A stretch of DNA of 64,000 bases from Choristoneura fumiferana (lineage: Eukaryota > Arthropoda > Insecta > Lepidoptera > Tortricidae): the NCBI RefSeq assembly GCF_025370935.1, contig NC_133482.1:225285-289284 (forward strand), written 5' to 3'. Below the pieces are notes generated by a model, which saw only the letters and a program-made list of their open reading frames with translations, ran no database searches and had not been told where the DNA came from. This document shows positions 1 to 10,679 of the stretch, piece after piece (the stretch's first letter is position 1; every line of letters starts with the position of its first letter). The position numbers and the translations under genes are program-made.

Positions 1-75
1 TAAATGCGCGCGTGAAGCGGAACTTGCTGGAACAAATGAAGCGCGGGCGCAGACGTCACCTGCGCGCACGCAAAC
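1..75. other. GC-rich islet with GCGCGGGCGCA word
   Basis: CpG-rich patch in AT-rich DNA, rich in GCGC words. It holds one exact copy of GCGCGGGCGCA at 41-51, a word that recurs at seven other places in the window. No reading frame or repeat similarity was seen. It could be a regulatory islet; this is inferred from composition only. Confidence 0.4.
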
Positions 76-714
76 TGCCGCGTATTTGCAAGTGTCAGTT
101 GGATATCGGTTCTAAAGCAGAGCAGTAATGTCTGACACGACTGTCGGAGGACAGTGATCAATGCTGCGAAGAGCGTGTACATCGACTCCGTATGCATTAG
201 ACAGGATACTGGATGAAAAATACGAATTTGTATTGAAATGAAATAACAAGTGACGTAAAATGTGTAAGAACTGGAAGTGTTAATTTTTGAACACTAAACT
301 AGCACATTTGAATTATACAGTCGCTTTTGTTAAACGTAACTGCTTTGTGGCATTTAAATGGGCAAACTCATTTGTGCAAAAAAAACAATTATAAGTTACT
401 GACAAAAACGACAGGCGTTATCCAGTTGAACATAGCTCCGTGATGAAAAAAGTATCTTATAATGTGTACAGGGAATGGAAAGTACCTGTAATCAAAATAT
501 TAAAGACGATCATGAACATAAAACGTACATTTAAGAAGTCTAACTTAATGAGCTATTAATGTAGCTTTCCCGCAACAATGTCGACAAGTATATCTTAATA
601 GCACGCTATTAAAGGCTCTCGCGTTTACAATCAATCGGAAAATCCATAAAATACGCAATGAGAACTGCCGCTTTAGTTACTGGTAAAGCATTTGGAGTGT
701 TTCGCTGTTGCGAA
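76..714. other. single-copy AT-rich DNA, nothing recognised
   Basis: No coding signal, no similarity to other parts of the window and no obvious inverted repeats. Confidence 0.5.
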
Positions 715-721
715 TCAGGGT

Positions 722-836
722 GGCTACTACGAAACTCGAAAATCGAAGTTCGTATCGTACCGTCCCTCACTCTCGTATTAAATAATATTAGCGTTAACGG
801 GACCGTAAGATACGATTTTCGAATTTTGTACTTCGC
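722..836. mobile_element. short palindromic MITE (GTACGATACGAA family), copy 1
   Basis: The left arm (CTACGAAACTCGAAAATCG, then CGTATCGTACCGTCCC) is mirrored on the right by GGGACCGTAAGATACG and ATTTTCGAA. The element is therefore a near-palindrome of about 115 bp. Related copies lie at 2728-2825, 41355-41439 and 55243-55366. Short frames here on both strands are by-products of the palindrome. Its superfamily cannot be told because no transposase is present. Confidence 0.7.
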
Positions 837-852
837 TGGCCTGAACCGGTAA

Positions 853-1058
853 AAACAACACCCAATCTATCACCATTAGGGCCGGGCGCAACGAGCTATT
901 CAGCGCGATCAGATCGTTCCCTAATTCACTGGCGCACAAACACCCCATCTATCCTGGACAGACCCGTGTACCATGCCATAGGAATGGGCTGCGACGTTGA
1001 GAACGCAGATAAAGAACTAAAGTTATGTTATGTATAGCGTAGGTAAGTAGGTGTAGGT
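853..1058. other. single-copy spacer
   Basis: Mixed composition with no recognised element. The end shows a small run of GTAGGTA words that leads into the MITE beginning near 1061. Confidence 0.4.
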
Positions 1059-1060
1059 AG

Positions 1061-1237
1061 GTACCATCAGCCAAATAAGTGGTCTATAAATTTTTAAACA
1101 AGATCCTATCAAATGAATGAATATGTCGCTAAAGTCGAACTTTCAGGTTGACAGAACAAGTTTATTCATTATTGTTTTTTGACATGCAAACGATTATCAA
1201 CTTTAGGGTGGTAGACCACATATTTGGCTGATGCTAC
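1061..1237. mobile_element. MITE with CCATCAGCCAAAT terminal inverted repeats, copy 1
   Basis: The left end CCATCAGCCAAATAAGTGGT is mirrored on the right by ACCACATATTTGGCTGATG. A TA dinucleotide sits just outside each inverted repeat, as expected for Tc1/mariner-type target duplication. A second, highly similar full-length copy lies at 37461-37633. At about 175 bp it has no coding capacity, so it must move with another element's transposase. Confidence 0.8.
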
Positions 1238-1239
1238 AA

Positions 1240-1939
1240 CTGATTAGATTGCAACCTAAATGTGAAAAATTTATTTAGGTACTTTCAATTGTTTCATAAA
1301 TAGGTATACACTCATAAACACGTTTTTGCGATCATATGATGGAAAAAATATTTAATTGTAAACATGTACCGTTATCAAGTAATGATCTTTCGTATTTACA
1401 TGTAGCGATTGTACCTACTCTTTAAGTAATTTGTTTCAGTTTCAGGTTTTTATTTCATTTTATTTAAGTATTTTAAGTTTAGGACAGGTAGTTTTATTAA
1501 TTAAATGCTTATTGTACATGTAATTATACGCTTGTTTATTATATAATATATTCTCATAAATATAAACAAAATAAAACATGATAAGAGTTAAGGCAAAATA
1601 AACCTAATTACCCAACAGTTCGAAGGAGGGTTATCTGCTTTAAAATTTTACGTGAATTGACAAATTAAAGTGACTCAATCCGGTTCAGCTTACGAGTATA
1701 AATGAACCTAAACATTTATTGGCCGGATAAAACGCGCTGTTTGAACCGCGACGCTCAATTACGTTGTCCGATTTAGTGATTAGTGAGTAGTCCGACAAAC
1801 CGTTATTTACTTTAACTAAAATCTATTTAAACAGCGAAACGCGAGAACCAATTATTCATTATCAGCTGCACTAGAAATGCAATCGTACCATAGATCTGTT
1901 CGAATAATGTCCATCTAGTACAGTAAAGAGTTCCCGGGA
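1240..1939. other. single-copy AT-rich DNA, nothing recognised
   Basis: Low-GC sequence with no repeat similarity to the rest of the window and no credible reading frame. Confidence 0.5.
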
Positions 1940-2220
1940 GTGCGGTCGTTTGTTCACGCCTGGCGGCCATATTTGGTTATGGTTAGGTTAGTTAGGCGGC
2001 CGTATCGATCGCCGTAACTCGCGATCACGCGTCGCTGACGTCGCGCCGGCGCACGACTGAAACCCGCTGAAATGCCTAACGTTTGTATTGGCTTTGTAAC
2101 CGTGCAAAAGGTCACAGTCGTGGTTTCAGCGCCGAGAAATGGATGTAGATAATGTGGATGCATTGTCGGTTTAGCTTCCCCCGACAAGCCGAGCAGACGG
2201 ACGGTCGTGACCACAGAACT
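1940..2220. promoter_or_regulatory. CpG-rich single-copy block with factor-site words
   Basis: A GC-rich block bounded by AT-rich DNA. Visible words are a perfect CArG-type site CCATATTTGG (1967-1976), a CRE-like TGACGTC near 2037, and AAAGGTCACAG near 2107, which resembles a nuclear-receptor half-site. The 86-codon frame on the minus strand shows no domain and is rejected as a gene. The regulatory role is inferred; no transcription data are available. Confidence 0.35.
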
Positions 2221-2465
2221 ATAGGAGGAATAGAAATGACATCGTTTTTTTACCGATTTGCTGTCGCTATATTTCCCATCTCTTTCGCTCAGGTTTCATT
2301 GATTTTTACTAAACTATGATTTATGATAATTATTCACCCACTGGTGAATGTTTACTTGAGCTGAAGCCAGGAAAATAAATACTTAGTCAATCCGTCTGCA
2401 GAGAGATGATTAAATCAGGAGTTCTTATGCGGCCCGCTAATTATTTTAAGCCTATTTTATTTTTA

Positions 2466-2643
2466 ACCCCCGACGAAAAAGAAGGGTGTTATAAGTTTGA
2501 CCGCTATGTGGGTCTGTGGGTCTGTGTGTCTGTGTGTCTGTGTGTCTGTATGTCTGTGTGTCTGTGTGTCTGTGTGTCTGTGTGTCTGTGTGTCTGATTG
2601 TTCTGATTCTTCGCAGATGAAGTCGCGGGCAACAGCTAGGTAG
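2466..2643 (+). mobile_element. interspersed repeat starting AACCCCCGACG, copy 1
   Basis: It opens with AACCCCCGACGAAAAAGAAG, then GTGTTATAAGTTTGACC, a TG-rich array, and a GTCGCGGGCAACAGCTAG end. The head is shared with copies at 16948, 59368 and 59838. The end matches the Helitron-like repeats elsewhere in the window, so this copy may be a chimera of two families. Autonomous partner unknown. Confidence 0.6.
2507..2596. repeat. 8-bp tandem repeat (GTCTGTGT)n
   Basis: About eleven copies of GTCTGTGT, with small variants (GTGGGTCT, GTATGTCT) at the left edge and mid-array. The reading frames on both strands are translations of this array. Confidence 0.95.
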
Positions 2644-2727
2644 CGCATAATTATTTTTTACTTTTTAATTGTCTTTTCAAGCAGTGTTTTTTTTGGGCGT
2701 TTTTATTTTTAAAGTATTGAGCCTGAA

Positions 2728-2825
2728 TTCGAAGTTCAAATCGTACCTTCTGACATCTCACTCTTATTGAATTCCATTAGCATGAGCGAAGTGGCACGAC
2801 ATAAAGTTTGAAAATCTAGTAGTTT
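2728..2825. mobile_element. diverged palindromic MITE (GTACGATACGAA family), copy 2
   Basis: The order of words CCTGAATTCGAAGTTC, ATCGTACC, CTCACTC, then GTGGCACGAC and GTTTGAAAATC follows the palindrome at 722-836, but with many changes. Confidence 0.45.
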
Positions 2826-3956
2826 AAAAAAGTTATGCCTTTGTGCCAAAATGGGATGTGAAAAGAACTTATTCCTCTTACTATAAGCTAGTTCTATGAT
2901 CGTGATACAAAAGTCAATGCAACCTTGTTTGCGTGAATGCTCACATTTGTCTCCGAGTCCAATCGGTTAGGGCCTGAGATTATTTTTGCACAAACAAGGC
3001 AGCCCCGTTCTAAGTAAAGTCCATACGTTATTTGTGTTACGTAGCTTTCTCTCACATTCCTGTAGGTACCAGGAAATGGAAACGCAGGTAGCAATTTCAT
3101 TCATTTTTGTACTCAATTTATCCATAATTAATCACAATGCTCTTAATTGCGGTGGTCACGCGACGGCGGAACCCAAATAACAAAATCACGCGCTTTACCG
3201 TCCGTCGCCGATTGCGCGGAAAGGTGTCATGTTATTAAGGCGTGGCGGGACAAGGCTGACATAGTCTTTGGGGGAACGGGAGCAACACACTTTATGTTCG
3301 CGTCGCAGGCGCAGCTAAACGGTTGCTAATGGATTTTACAGACAACTAGCTCTAGCCGGCGGTTTTGTTCACGTTAACCATTAATATTGAGCAGTTGAAT
3401 TGAAATTACGAAGTTTTATTAAATTTGCAAGGGAGTTCCCAAAAATTGCCTGTGTAATATTCTTCACTGTACGCTAGTAAGCTGTATAAAAAACACTTGT
3501 GTTACTTCCATGTTTCTAAACTTAGCGATTAAGGTTGTAGGATTTTTCATAAGAAAATCCCGATCCGGTGGGAATATCAGGACAAAAAGTAGACAAAGCA
3601 TCGACCGAGAGATTCCGCTATCTATGTACATAACTAATTGCATCCAAAGTCATACAACCGTTTTGGCGTAAAAGAGTAACAGACACACACTCACAAACCG
3701 TATTTATAACAATAGTAAGATATTTTATGAACCTTTTAACAAGCAACGTGTGAACTGTTGTTAACATTGACTCGCAATTTGCAGCGGCTATCGCCGTGGG
3801 TGCGGCTGTTGTCAATTCAAATACGTTAGTGAACTCGCGCTGCGCGGACACTGCAATAGCTGCAATGTAGTGCAACCGGTGACTTGCAATGAATGTGAGA
3901 GCCGACATGACCGGCGAAGTGTGCGGCGTGTCTTAAAGTAATAGAACCAGTATATT
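2826..3956. other. single-copy DNA, no gene supported
   Basis: Mixed composition with modest GC patches near 3140-3330 and 3780-3910. Several frames of 60-96 codons occur on both strands. None has recognisable domains or splice context. Confidence 0.5.
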
Positions 3957-4140
3957 TTTAAATATTATAAATGCCAAAGTTTGTAAGTCTGTTTGTTTGT
4001 TTGTTACGTCTCTGAACCGATGTAGATAACATTCGGTATACAGATGTTTGAGTCCCGTGAAATGACATAGGATAGTTTTTATCCCGGACAATTACATAGT
4101 TCCCTAAGGATAGCGAAACTTATTGCCAAAGTAATTGTAT
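3957..4140 (+). mobile_element. Helitron-like repeat, copy 1 (truncated 3' end)
   Basis: Begins with TAAATATTATAAATGCCAAAG and TTTGTAAGTCTGTTTG, then GAACCGATGTAGA, and later GATAGTTTTTATCCCGG and GTTCCCTAAGGATAGCG. This word order recurs at 9272, 15632, 16676, 33268, 40466, 42841 and 46801, where complete copies end in GTCGCGG..GCTAGT. From memory this resembles the lepidopteran non-autonomous Helitron group (Lep1-like). Here the 3' end is lost where the next repeat begins. Confidence 0.65.
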
Positions 4141-4620
4141 AGTAATTGCACAGGTGGTAGGACCTTGTGGAAGGTCCGCCCGGGTTGCTACCACCGTCTT
4201 GCTCGCTAATTATGCCATGAAGCAGCAGTGCTTGCAGCCGATGAAATTACTGGCACTTGAGGTTGTTGGCAACACCAACAAAAGCATAATATTTAATTAG
4301 CTATAAGTTGGACAATCTGTGGTTTCCCCCCACTACTTCCTCTTCTCTCTCTGCTCCTGTCACCGCCGGCACTCGTCTCGTAATTATTTGTCTTTATTTG
4401 ATTTCTACAATATAGCTGCTAATGAATCAAGAACCAGAGTTTTCTTCCACCTATACTACAGTCCACGCAGAACCCAACAGAGGTATCCCATCTTAGGCCT
4501 CTAGGTTGGCAACGCATCTGCAATACCCCTGGTGTTGCAGATGTTTATGGGCGGTGGTGATCTCTTACCATCAGGAGACCCACTTCCTCGTTTGCCATCC
4601 AGTCGAATAAAAAAAAAACA
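4141..4620 (+). mobile_element. retroposon 3' end with poly-A tail
   Basis: Starts near GGTGGTAGGACCTTGTGG and contains CATCTTAGGCCTCTAGGTTG, GCAACGCATCTGCAATACCC and a final CCATCCAGTCGAATAAAAAA run. The poly-A end at 4608-4619 indicates plus-strand retroposition. Tail fragments of the same family appear in reverse at 7747-7835 and 33665-33725. Probably a 5'-truncated LINE; the coding part is absent. Confidence 0.65.
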
Positions 4621-6384
4621 TAAATTTTTGCGTGAATGAGTTCCATCCTCACACACTTTGGCGTTTTATAATAATTTTACTTAGTAGGATCCACGTCGAG
4701 GACAGCACGACTAATATTTAAAAGTCATGGATAATTCGGTGTCATAACACCGGAAATCAAGTCAATTATTGCTTGGGTAACATTAACTTACCAGTTAAAT
4801 AAAATGTCAGTAGCAAACAGGCCTGCTTTCTGGCACAGGTCGCTTTAACAACAGTAGCTCATCTCCAGCCTCGAAGCGGCTCCATAAAATTAGAAATCAA
4901 GTACGTTATCAAAACCAGTTACGACTTATAATTATCTATTTTATTAGCAAACGTCGATGTTGATTACGACATGCGACTAATCTCGAACAGGCTGCTGAGA
5001 TCGCATCTTGGACCAATTTACTCGTAATCTAATGTCTTGCGAAAGCCATTTTGTTTTTTGCCCAACATTTGATTATAGAGTTCAGGAGTGAGTGTGTTTA
5101 ACCCGTAATAAAGCGATTGATTGCCTTTTACATTATTACAGTTTACGATAGATTCTTGTCTAAAGTAAAACCATACAAAGATACTGGGTCTCTTAATACA
5201 CACGTTACTGATTCATAAATGTCAACGTCGATTTACTGTGAAGCAAATAATCAAAGAGCTGGCAGTCATACAAGAGTAGGTACAACGCTATATACTTATA
5301 GTATTTTATTATTTGAATTTTTTTTTACTCATTCATTTAATTCATTCTAAACAACATAATCTTTGACGGCTTTGTCAACAAAACAAATAGTATATTATAA
5401 AAACTCAGGATGGGCTAAGCCTCACAATCCTTAAGGTAGATTTGTGATTTTATTTAGATACATAGCACAAAGGAATGTTGTAATAATTCAACTTAGCAGT
5501 GTCCATAAGGATGGGAGGCACAAGGAGGCCCGTTTATGCCCTTGGCTGCGAGGACGGAGCTATAGGATTCTGTGAAGAATAGGCTGCCATTGCCACTGAC
5601 AATCACACGAATTCAAAACATCCTCAAAACACCGACAGAACATGTCAAGACGACTATACTCTAGCTACATACATTTGAAACCATTTATTTAAATGAATTG
5701 TTATTACTTCCTGACTTATTGTGATACTTATATTAACTATTATGTGAATTAAATAGATATGATTCAACTCTGCATCAAGTACTTCCCTACTCTAAAATGT
5801 CTACCTGCTCTCGTACCGAAACTCGAGGAGACCAAAAACAAATTACATTTTATGTACATATTCAGCGTTAACCCGTTCAAAATGGTATTCATTTATTATT
5901 TACGACCGCAAACTAATGGCCCAAATCCAAGCTTGTTTTACTTCTAAATTAAAAATCGCCCATTAGACGCCCATGACAGCCTTTATGGTGTTTGCGATCG
6001 TGCAGTCAGCGCCCATTACGAGTATAAGTCCAGTTTGGATCTGCAAAAAACGTGCAAATTGCATTTCGTTGCGAGGCCGTAAAACCAACAAGTTTTGAGT
6101 GGTCAACCCAGCGCGGCATGTAGCTCAAATGCTACGATTTTCTGCGATTTTCTTGCCGGTCTAAGTAGTATTTTTTTTAATTTAAAAAAAATCAATTGCG
6201 TCGGACGGGTGGGCTAAGTAAGTTGGTTGGGGGCAGTGTGATGTAATTGTCAGCATACCTACTAGATAACACTACGAGTATACGTTAGGACATTAAGACA
6301 AAAAATGCTGGTTCAATCTTGTCCTGCGCACCCGAAAACTATGTCTTTTTAAATCTTACATTTCGTGAACTAAATGTTCTGCTA
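4621..6384. other. single-copy AT-rich DNA, nothing recognised
   Basis: No repeat shared with the window and no credible gene. A slightly GC-richer stretch near 5500-5580 (CACAAGGAGGCCCG, GCGAGGACGGAGC) shows no identifiable origin. Confidence 0.5.
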
Positions 6385-6885
6385 ATAAGATCAAATTATA
6401 CTCGTAGACATTAGCGGCCACCGCGCAAGCGCAGGGCTTCCCAAAATTACGAGCATAAAGCCATAATGGCCGGCAATTAATGCCGATGCAAATTTTAATT
6501 CGTTCCACGCAATCAGAGCCTGGGAACCGCGGCGTGGCCGTGCTTAGAATTGTCAATACCCCTGTTAATCGACTATGGCTAATTATTTTTCACATTTGCT
6601 TTTGGTCGTTTGGATTGTAAATCTTTTTAATTGCACCGAGAATTTTATCGGCGTACCATAAAACAAGCGATAGCGAGCCGCGGCCGCGAGATAACTTCGC
6701 ATTCTTCGGCGAGCTGTAATTATTTTATCTGAAGAAATGTGCGAATTTAATTGGTTTCGTTTGGGATATCGGGAGCGCCTAAACGCGTCCGCTAACAAGC
6801 TTCTTAACGCTTTGGAATTAAAACGAGCTGAAATAAGACAGTGGCTTTGTTGATGCACTCCAGGCGTCGGCAACACGCGGCCTAT
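6385..6885. promoter_or_regulatory. repeat-free GC/AT mosaic block, candidate enhancer
   Basis: About 500 bp without repeats in which CpG-rich words (GGCGTGGCCG, GCGAGCCGCGGCCGCGAG) alternate with homeodomain-type cores (AATTA, TTAATCG, TAATTA) and a POU-type ATGCAAAT inside CCGATGCAAATTTTAATT. Minus-strand frames of 66 and 97 codons cover it but have no domain features. Mosaics like this are common in conserved insect enhancers; function here is inferred. Confidence 0.35.
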
Positions 6886-6964
6886 TTAGACAAAACAACA
6901 AATCTTTATTTATGCCTTCTGGGCACCTTACCACCTGGCAGTGATTTTGGGCAACTTTTTTATT

Positions 6965-7210
6965 AAGATTGGTTTTTTGGAATCTTTTTATATTTTTTAT
7001 TTCAATTCCAAATTTTTACTTTTACGGTTATCCCGTAAAACCTAAATTGAAAATACAAACTGAAATATGGTCTGATGGTGATGGGACCATCAGTGGTGTA
7101 GCGGTATGGCACGCGGTACGGAATACCGAGGACCTGGGTTCGATTCCCAGTTATGGTCTTATTTTTCTGGTTTTTCTGTGCATCTATATTTCAGTTCGTA
7201 TTTTCAATTT
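6965..7210 (+). mobile_element. tRNA-cored foldback retroposon, copy 1 (internal deletion)
   Basis: Flanked by a perfect 12-bp direct repeat AACTTTTTTATT (6953-6964 and 7211-7222). The 5' arm (AAGATTGGTTTTTTGGAATC to AATTGAAAATACAAACTG) is followed by a tRNA-like core with a Pol III A-box TGGTGTAGCGG (7094-7104) and B-box GGTTCGATTCC (7137-7147). The 3' arm (CAGTTCGTATTTTCAATT) is the inverted complement of part of the 5' arm. Compared with the copy at 32399, the inverted tRNA half is deleted. Duplications of this kind point to LINE-driven retroposition. Confidence 0.85.
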
Positions 7211-7662
7211 AACTTTTTTATTTATAATTTTAGTTTGTATGTAGTTTTAGTTACCTTTATTTTGTTTTATATTATACAGGCATTGTGAAGTTTTAATTTA
7301 TAATAATAATAAATATACAATTTAAAATTTAATATATTTGTCAAATATAAATGTCAAAGTTATACACTATATATTATATACACTTAATATACGAGCCGAG
7401 AGAAAGAAGTGCCACAAAACTTACTAAAAGTAATAGGATGCTACATATTTATAAGCAAATAGACACGTAATTATTGTTTTATGAATCGTTATAATAAAAA
7501 TTATAAACAATCATTTTTATTTTAAAATAGATACAAATTTAAATATACAAGAATACAGGAGAAAAGTTTAGGTACTTTTATCTTTAGTTGAATGGTGATG
7601 AGGCATATCACAATAATAAATGAGTGAAAGCGGTGCATTGTCTAGCATTAGCAAAACTAGGG
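7211..7662. other. single-copy AT-rich DNA
   Basis: Strongly AT-rich, with runs such as ATATATTATATAC; no gene or element recognised. Confidence 0.5.
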
Positions 7663-7667
7663 ACATT

Positions 7668-7732
7668 ACCACCACCACCAAATTCGGTGGTGGTTCGGTG
7701 GTGGTGGTGGTGGTTTCGGTGGTGGGTGGGAA
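7668..7732. repeat. GGT/ACC trinucleotide array with inverted halves
   Basis: ACCACCACCACC on the left is followed by GGTGGTGG blocks on the right, so the array can fold on itself. Interrupted by TTCGG. Confidence 0.9.
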
Positions 7733-7746
7733 TTCGATTTTGTATC

Positions 7747-7835
7747 ACCTTTTTTTTATGGTATAGGGGGAAAACGAGCAGGCGGATCGCCTGATGGTAA
7801 GCGATTACCCTCGCCCATAAAATGGGCCAAAAAAT
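7747..7835 (-). mobile_element. retroposon tail fragment, reversed
   Basis: TTTTTTTATGG, then ACGAGCAGGCGGATCGCCTG, ATGGTAAGCGATTACC and GCCCATAAAATGGGCC. Read on the minus strand it matches the family ending at 4620 (GCCCAT..GGTGATCTC..CCATCAGG..CTCGTTTGCC), with the poly-T at the left edge as the tail. Confidence 0.5.
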
Positions 7836-8029
7836 GGTACCCTTCTTAGGTAGATTGATAGATACAATTTATCAAAATCGCATGTCTCTACCATATTTTG
7901 ACATTATGAAGCCATTGCCTTTTAAAAGGTTGTTAACCCCTGGTTTAATCAAGCAAATATACGTGACAATTGAATGAAATAAATACTTGAATTCGTATAT
8001 TTTCGTACAAGGATTTTTCTTGGCGGTGT

Positions 8030-8380
8030 ATCTTACACACAGGAAACAATTTGCTAATTATTCCGTAAACAAACATAAATCGATTATCCGTCGGTAGAAC
8101 AAAGGGCCGCGTGTCTCCCGCGGCGTGCGAACATTCGATAATCGGCTGGATCGAATAATCGTACCGATACTATCGATTAAGCCGATTGGTTAATCGGCCA
8201 CGTGATAGGCCAAGCCGTGATTATCGAGCCACGGCTAATGTATTATGAACATGTATGGACCTTGCTTTTTCAGTGTAAGAGGTTTCATTAAAATAATTTT
8301 GAATAATTATCGGTTGTTTCAATGCCAGCGAATGAATAATTGTGCCGCTGGTTTTTATTAATTGCGCATTGTTGGAAGAG
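8030..8380. promoter_or_regulatory. cluster of ATCGATTA/TAATCG words with E-box
   Basis: Between 8079 and 8227 there are ATCGATTATC, CGATAATCGG, CGAATAATCG, CTATCGATTAAGC, GGTTAATCGG and GATTATCGAG, plus CACGTG at 8199-8204. The density is far above the surroundings and the region is repeat-free. A similar cluster lies at 60926-61036. Sites of this form suit homeodomain factors (for example Cut/Onecut types); the assignment is inference. Confidence 0.4.
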
Positions 8381-8950
8381 CAACAAAAACACACTGAAAT
8401 CTCAATTCATTCTACTAACAGAATGCGACCTAAGTAACGATCAAACGGGTCCATATTGGCTCGCATACTTATCAAAAGTCCAAATCTAATGTTTGTCAGA
8501 ATGGTCGTTTGTCATAACTCTTTTTTCTCTGAATCAAATAATTATTCTGAATTGTTATAAAACAAACCCAACCTAACCTTAAGTTTTAGATAGGATGACT
8601 ATTTAAAAATTTCAGAAAAATTTAAGGTTTCAGTGGGAAAAAAATTATGACAAACGATGATTCGGACAAAAATTACAGTATGACTAGCGAAGAGTATGCG
8701 AACTTTGGCGTTCCCATTTTGGAACCACATCACTCGAAAGTGGGTCCCATCGGACAGTGTAAAATGGTCATAATTGCTTGTAAACTACAGCTCTAATTGA
8801 AAGTTCCACATTTCTTGTTGACAAGAATAATTAAAGTACCTATCTGTTATTCTATTCACCTTTTAAATTCAACTAAAGTTTTGACCACCGCCGAATAGTA
8901 CTTTCGAGTGATTGAATTTAAAAAGTTGGTACCTTATCCCATTTTATTAT
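8381..8950. other. single-copy AT-rich DNA
   Basis: No recognised element or gene. Confidence 0.5.
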
Positions 8951-9110
8951 CGAGGAAATGCTGCCAGCATCTTTGGGTCCATGCCGCGGGGGGATACTTT
9001 TTCAAATTTCTTTTAGTTATAGTTTAGTTATTAGTTTGGTTTACTTTTATTCATATTTTTAAATTACTTAGTCTAATTTTAATTTATTATTGTGTTCCAT
9101 AGGTACCTGA
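8951..9110 (+). pseudogene. 3' end of a reverse-transcriptase element (RGNAAS motif)
   Basis: Frame from 8951 reads RGNAASIFGSMPRGDTF and is followed by an AT-rich 3' region ending near GAATAAAATG. The RGNAAS(I/L)LG motif is the last conserved piece of a C-terminal domain known to me from metazoan reverse-transcriptase mobile elements. Sister ends occur at 31963, 45668 (minus), 46310 and 47286. Only the extreme 3' end survives, which fits 5' truncation. Confidence 0.5.
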
Positions 9111-9271
9111 ATAAAATGTATACTTGTTTGTTATCGATCTATATGATTGATGTCGTAACATCCAAAAACCTTTCCGTAAATATTTTTCAACATTATATTT
9201 TAGTGAGTCGAAATCAGAACAGACAAATAGAAACAATGACCTCTAATGCGACCCATTCAGTAGTTTAATCG

Positions 9272-9763
9272 TACTTATATTATAAAATGTGAAAGTTTGT
9301 GAGTGAGTGAGTATGTTTGTTACTTCTTCACGCTGAAACGGCTGGACGGATTTAGATGAAATTTAGCAAAAAGTTAGTTTATAACCTGGATTAAAACATA
9401 GGATACTTTTTATCCCGATATTCCCACGGGATAGGGATAAAATCTTGAAATTACAACCGCTGGGCATAGAGTCATGAAAGTATTGGTACGTATATAGCTG
9501 GACATCTGGAATAACACATAGGTAGGCTACTTTTTATCCCTATATTACCACGGGATAGAGATAAAATCTCGAAATAACAACCGCTGAGTTTAGAGTTGGT
9601 TTAGAGTCATGAAATTTGGAATGGTTGTTATAATATAACGTCAATGAAAACCACGATGTAATTTTAGGGAATTCCCACGAGAATTTAATAAAATCCCGGA
9701 ATTTCAATTCAACTGCTGTATCTAATGATTTATGCGTGCGAAGCCGCGGGTAAACGCTAGTTA
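9272..9763 (+). mobile_element. Helitron-like repeat with internal tandem segments
   Basis: Head TTATATTATAAAATGTGAAAG, GGCTGGACGGATTTAGATG and GATACTTTTTATCCCG; end GCGAAGCCGCGGGTAAACG then CTAGTT. The middle is repeated: CATAGGATACTTTTTATCCC to TCATGAAAG is followed by a second version near 9510-9615, and a third weaker one near 9655-9720. So it grew by internal duplication. Confidence 0.65.
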
Positions 9764-9950
9764 TTAATAATTTAAACATAAAGAGTCACGCCATGAAGCA
9801 TGGCCGGAGTTTATTGTTTGATGTTCTATTCAGTATTTAGCGGTGTTAATGTGCTGACACCGGGACCGGCGCGCGCGCAACCCACGCACTGTTCTTTAAA
9901 CCAACATCTTTCTCGAAGATTAAGTATGACAGATGGTAATCGTCCATTTA

Positions 9951-10140
9951 ACAATACAATACAATACAATACAAATACTCTTTATATACACCAGAAATAG
10001 TAAGTGATACAGAAAAACAGGTACACAGAGAAAATTACAAGGTAAGCAATAGGCGGCCTTATCGCTTAAGAGCGATCTCTTCCAGGCAATTTTTTTACAG
10101 AAAGAAGGAAGGACTAAACAATGATATACATAACTTGAGA
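9951..10140 (-). mobile_element. repeat with ACAAT-type tail and GCGATCTCTTCCAGGC word, copy 1
   Basis: Starts with ACAATACAATACAATACAA and CTCTTTATATACACC, then GGCGGCCTTATCGCTTAAG, AGCGATCTCTTCCAGGC and ACAGAAAGAAGGAAGG. Copies or fragments at 10868, 52305 and 61393. The pentamer run would be the 3' tail if the element is a minus-strand LINE end; that orientation is inferred. Confidence 0.6.
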
Positions 10141-10297
10141 TTTTTTAGGAACCACGCCGAAGATTAATTAGGTAACAGAGTTTCGTAGCATTACAGACAC
10201 AAATTAATCACACACATTTCAATAAATACCAAAACACTATTTAATGCTTAATTTTACTTGACTAATCTGAAATTTAGCATACCAATGTTTAGTATAC

Positions 10298-10460
10298 CTA
10301 CGAGATGGACAAATGACCTGGTTAAAGCCCGGTTCACGGGTTCATGCAGGCCGCTTTCAACCCCGAGCTATGGGAGGCCTATGGGGAGGCCTCTTTCAAC
10401 CGAACTAAGAGGACAACGGACATTCTACGACTGATGGTGATGACGATGAAGAAGTTTTTT
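10298..10460 (+). pseudogene. RTE-type LINE 3' end, copy 1
   Basis: TGACCTGGTTAAAGC, GGTTCACGGGTTCATGCAG, GGAGGCCTATGG and a TGGTGATGACGATGAAG tail run parallel to the better preserved minus-strand copy at 48262-48640. The coding sense is lost by frameshifts. The 87-codon frame starting at 10344 is just this remnant read in a wrong phase. Confidence 0.6.
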
Positions 10461-10679
10461 GCAAAATTAGAAAAAGTACATAGATTGCGGCTAATGGTAA
10501 CAATCTGGACGAACCTTCTACCATCCATAAAGTTAAGTGAAACAACATATCCCTTTTCCATCAGTATCCATGTAAGCGCACCACGATACAATGTTTGTAC
10601 CAAGTAGATTTCGTAATTCAATAATTGCCTATATCCTTTAATTCATGAACGCGTCCTATGAACAATAAAAAACACGGCT

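Noticed and set aside
2466..2643. CRISPR-like array
   Set aside because: Units are contiguous 8-mers without spacers; a simple tandem repeat.
2406..2648. open frames on both strands
   Set aside because: Products of the 8-bp tandem array, which lacks stops in these phases.
3618..3908. 96-codon minus-strand frame with hydrophobic stretches
   Set aside because: No homology, no splice context, and not supported by composition.
7094..7160. tRNA gene
   Set aside because: A- and B-box are present, but the stems do not form a full cloverleaf, and the unit is repeated with flanking target duplications; it is a SINE core.
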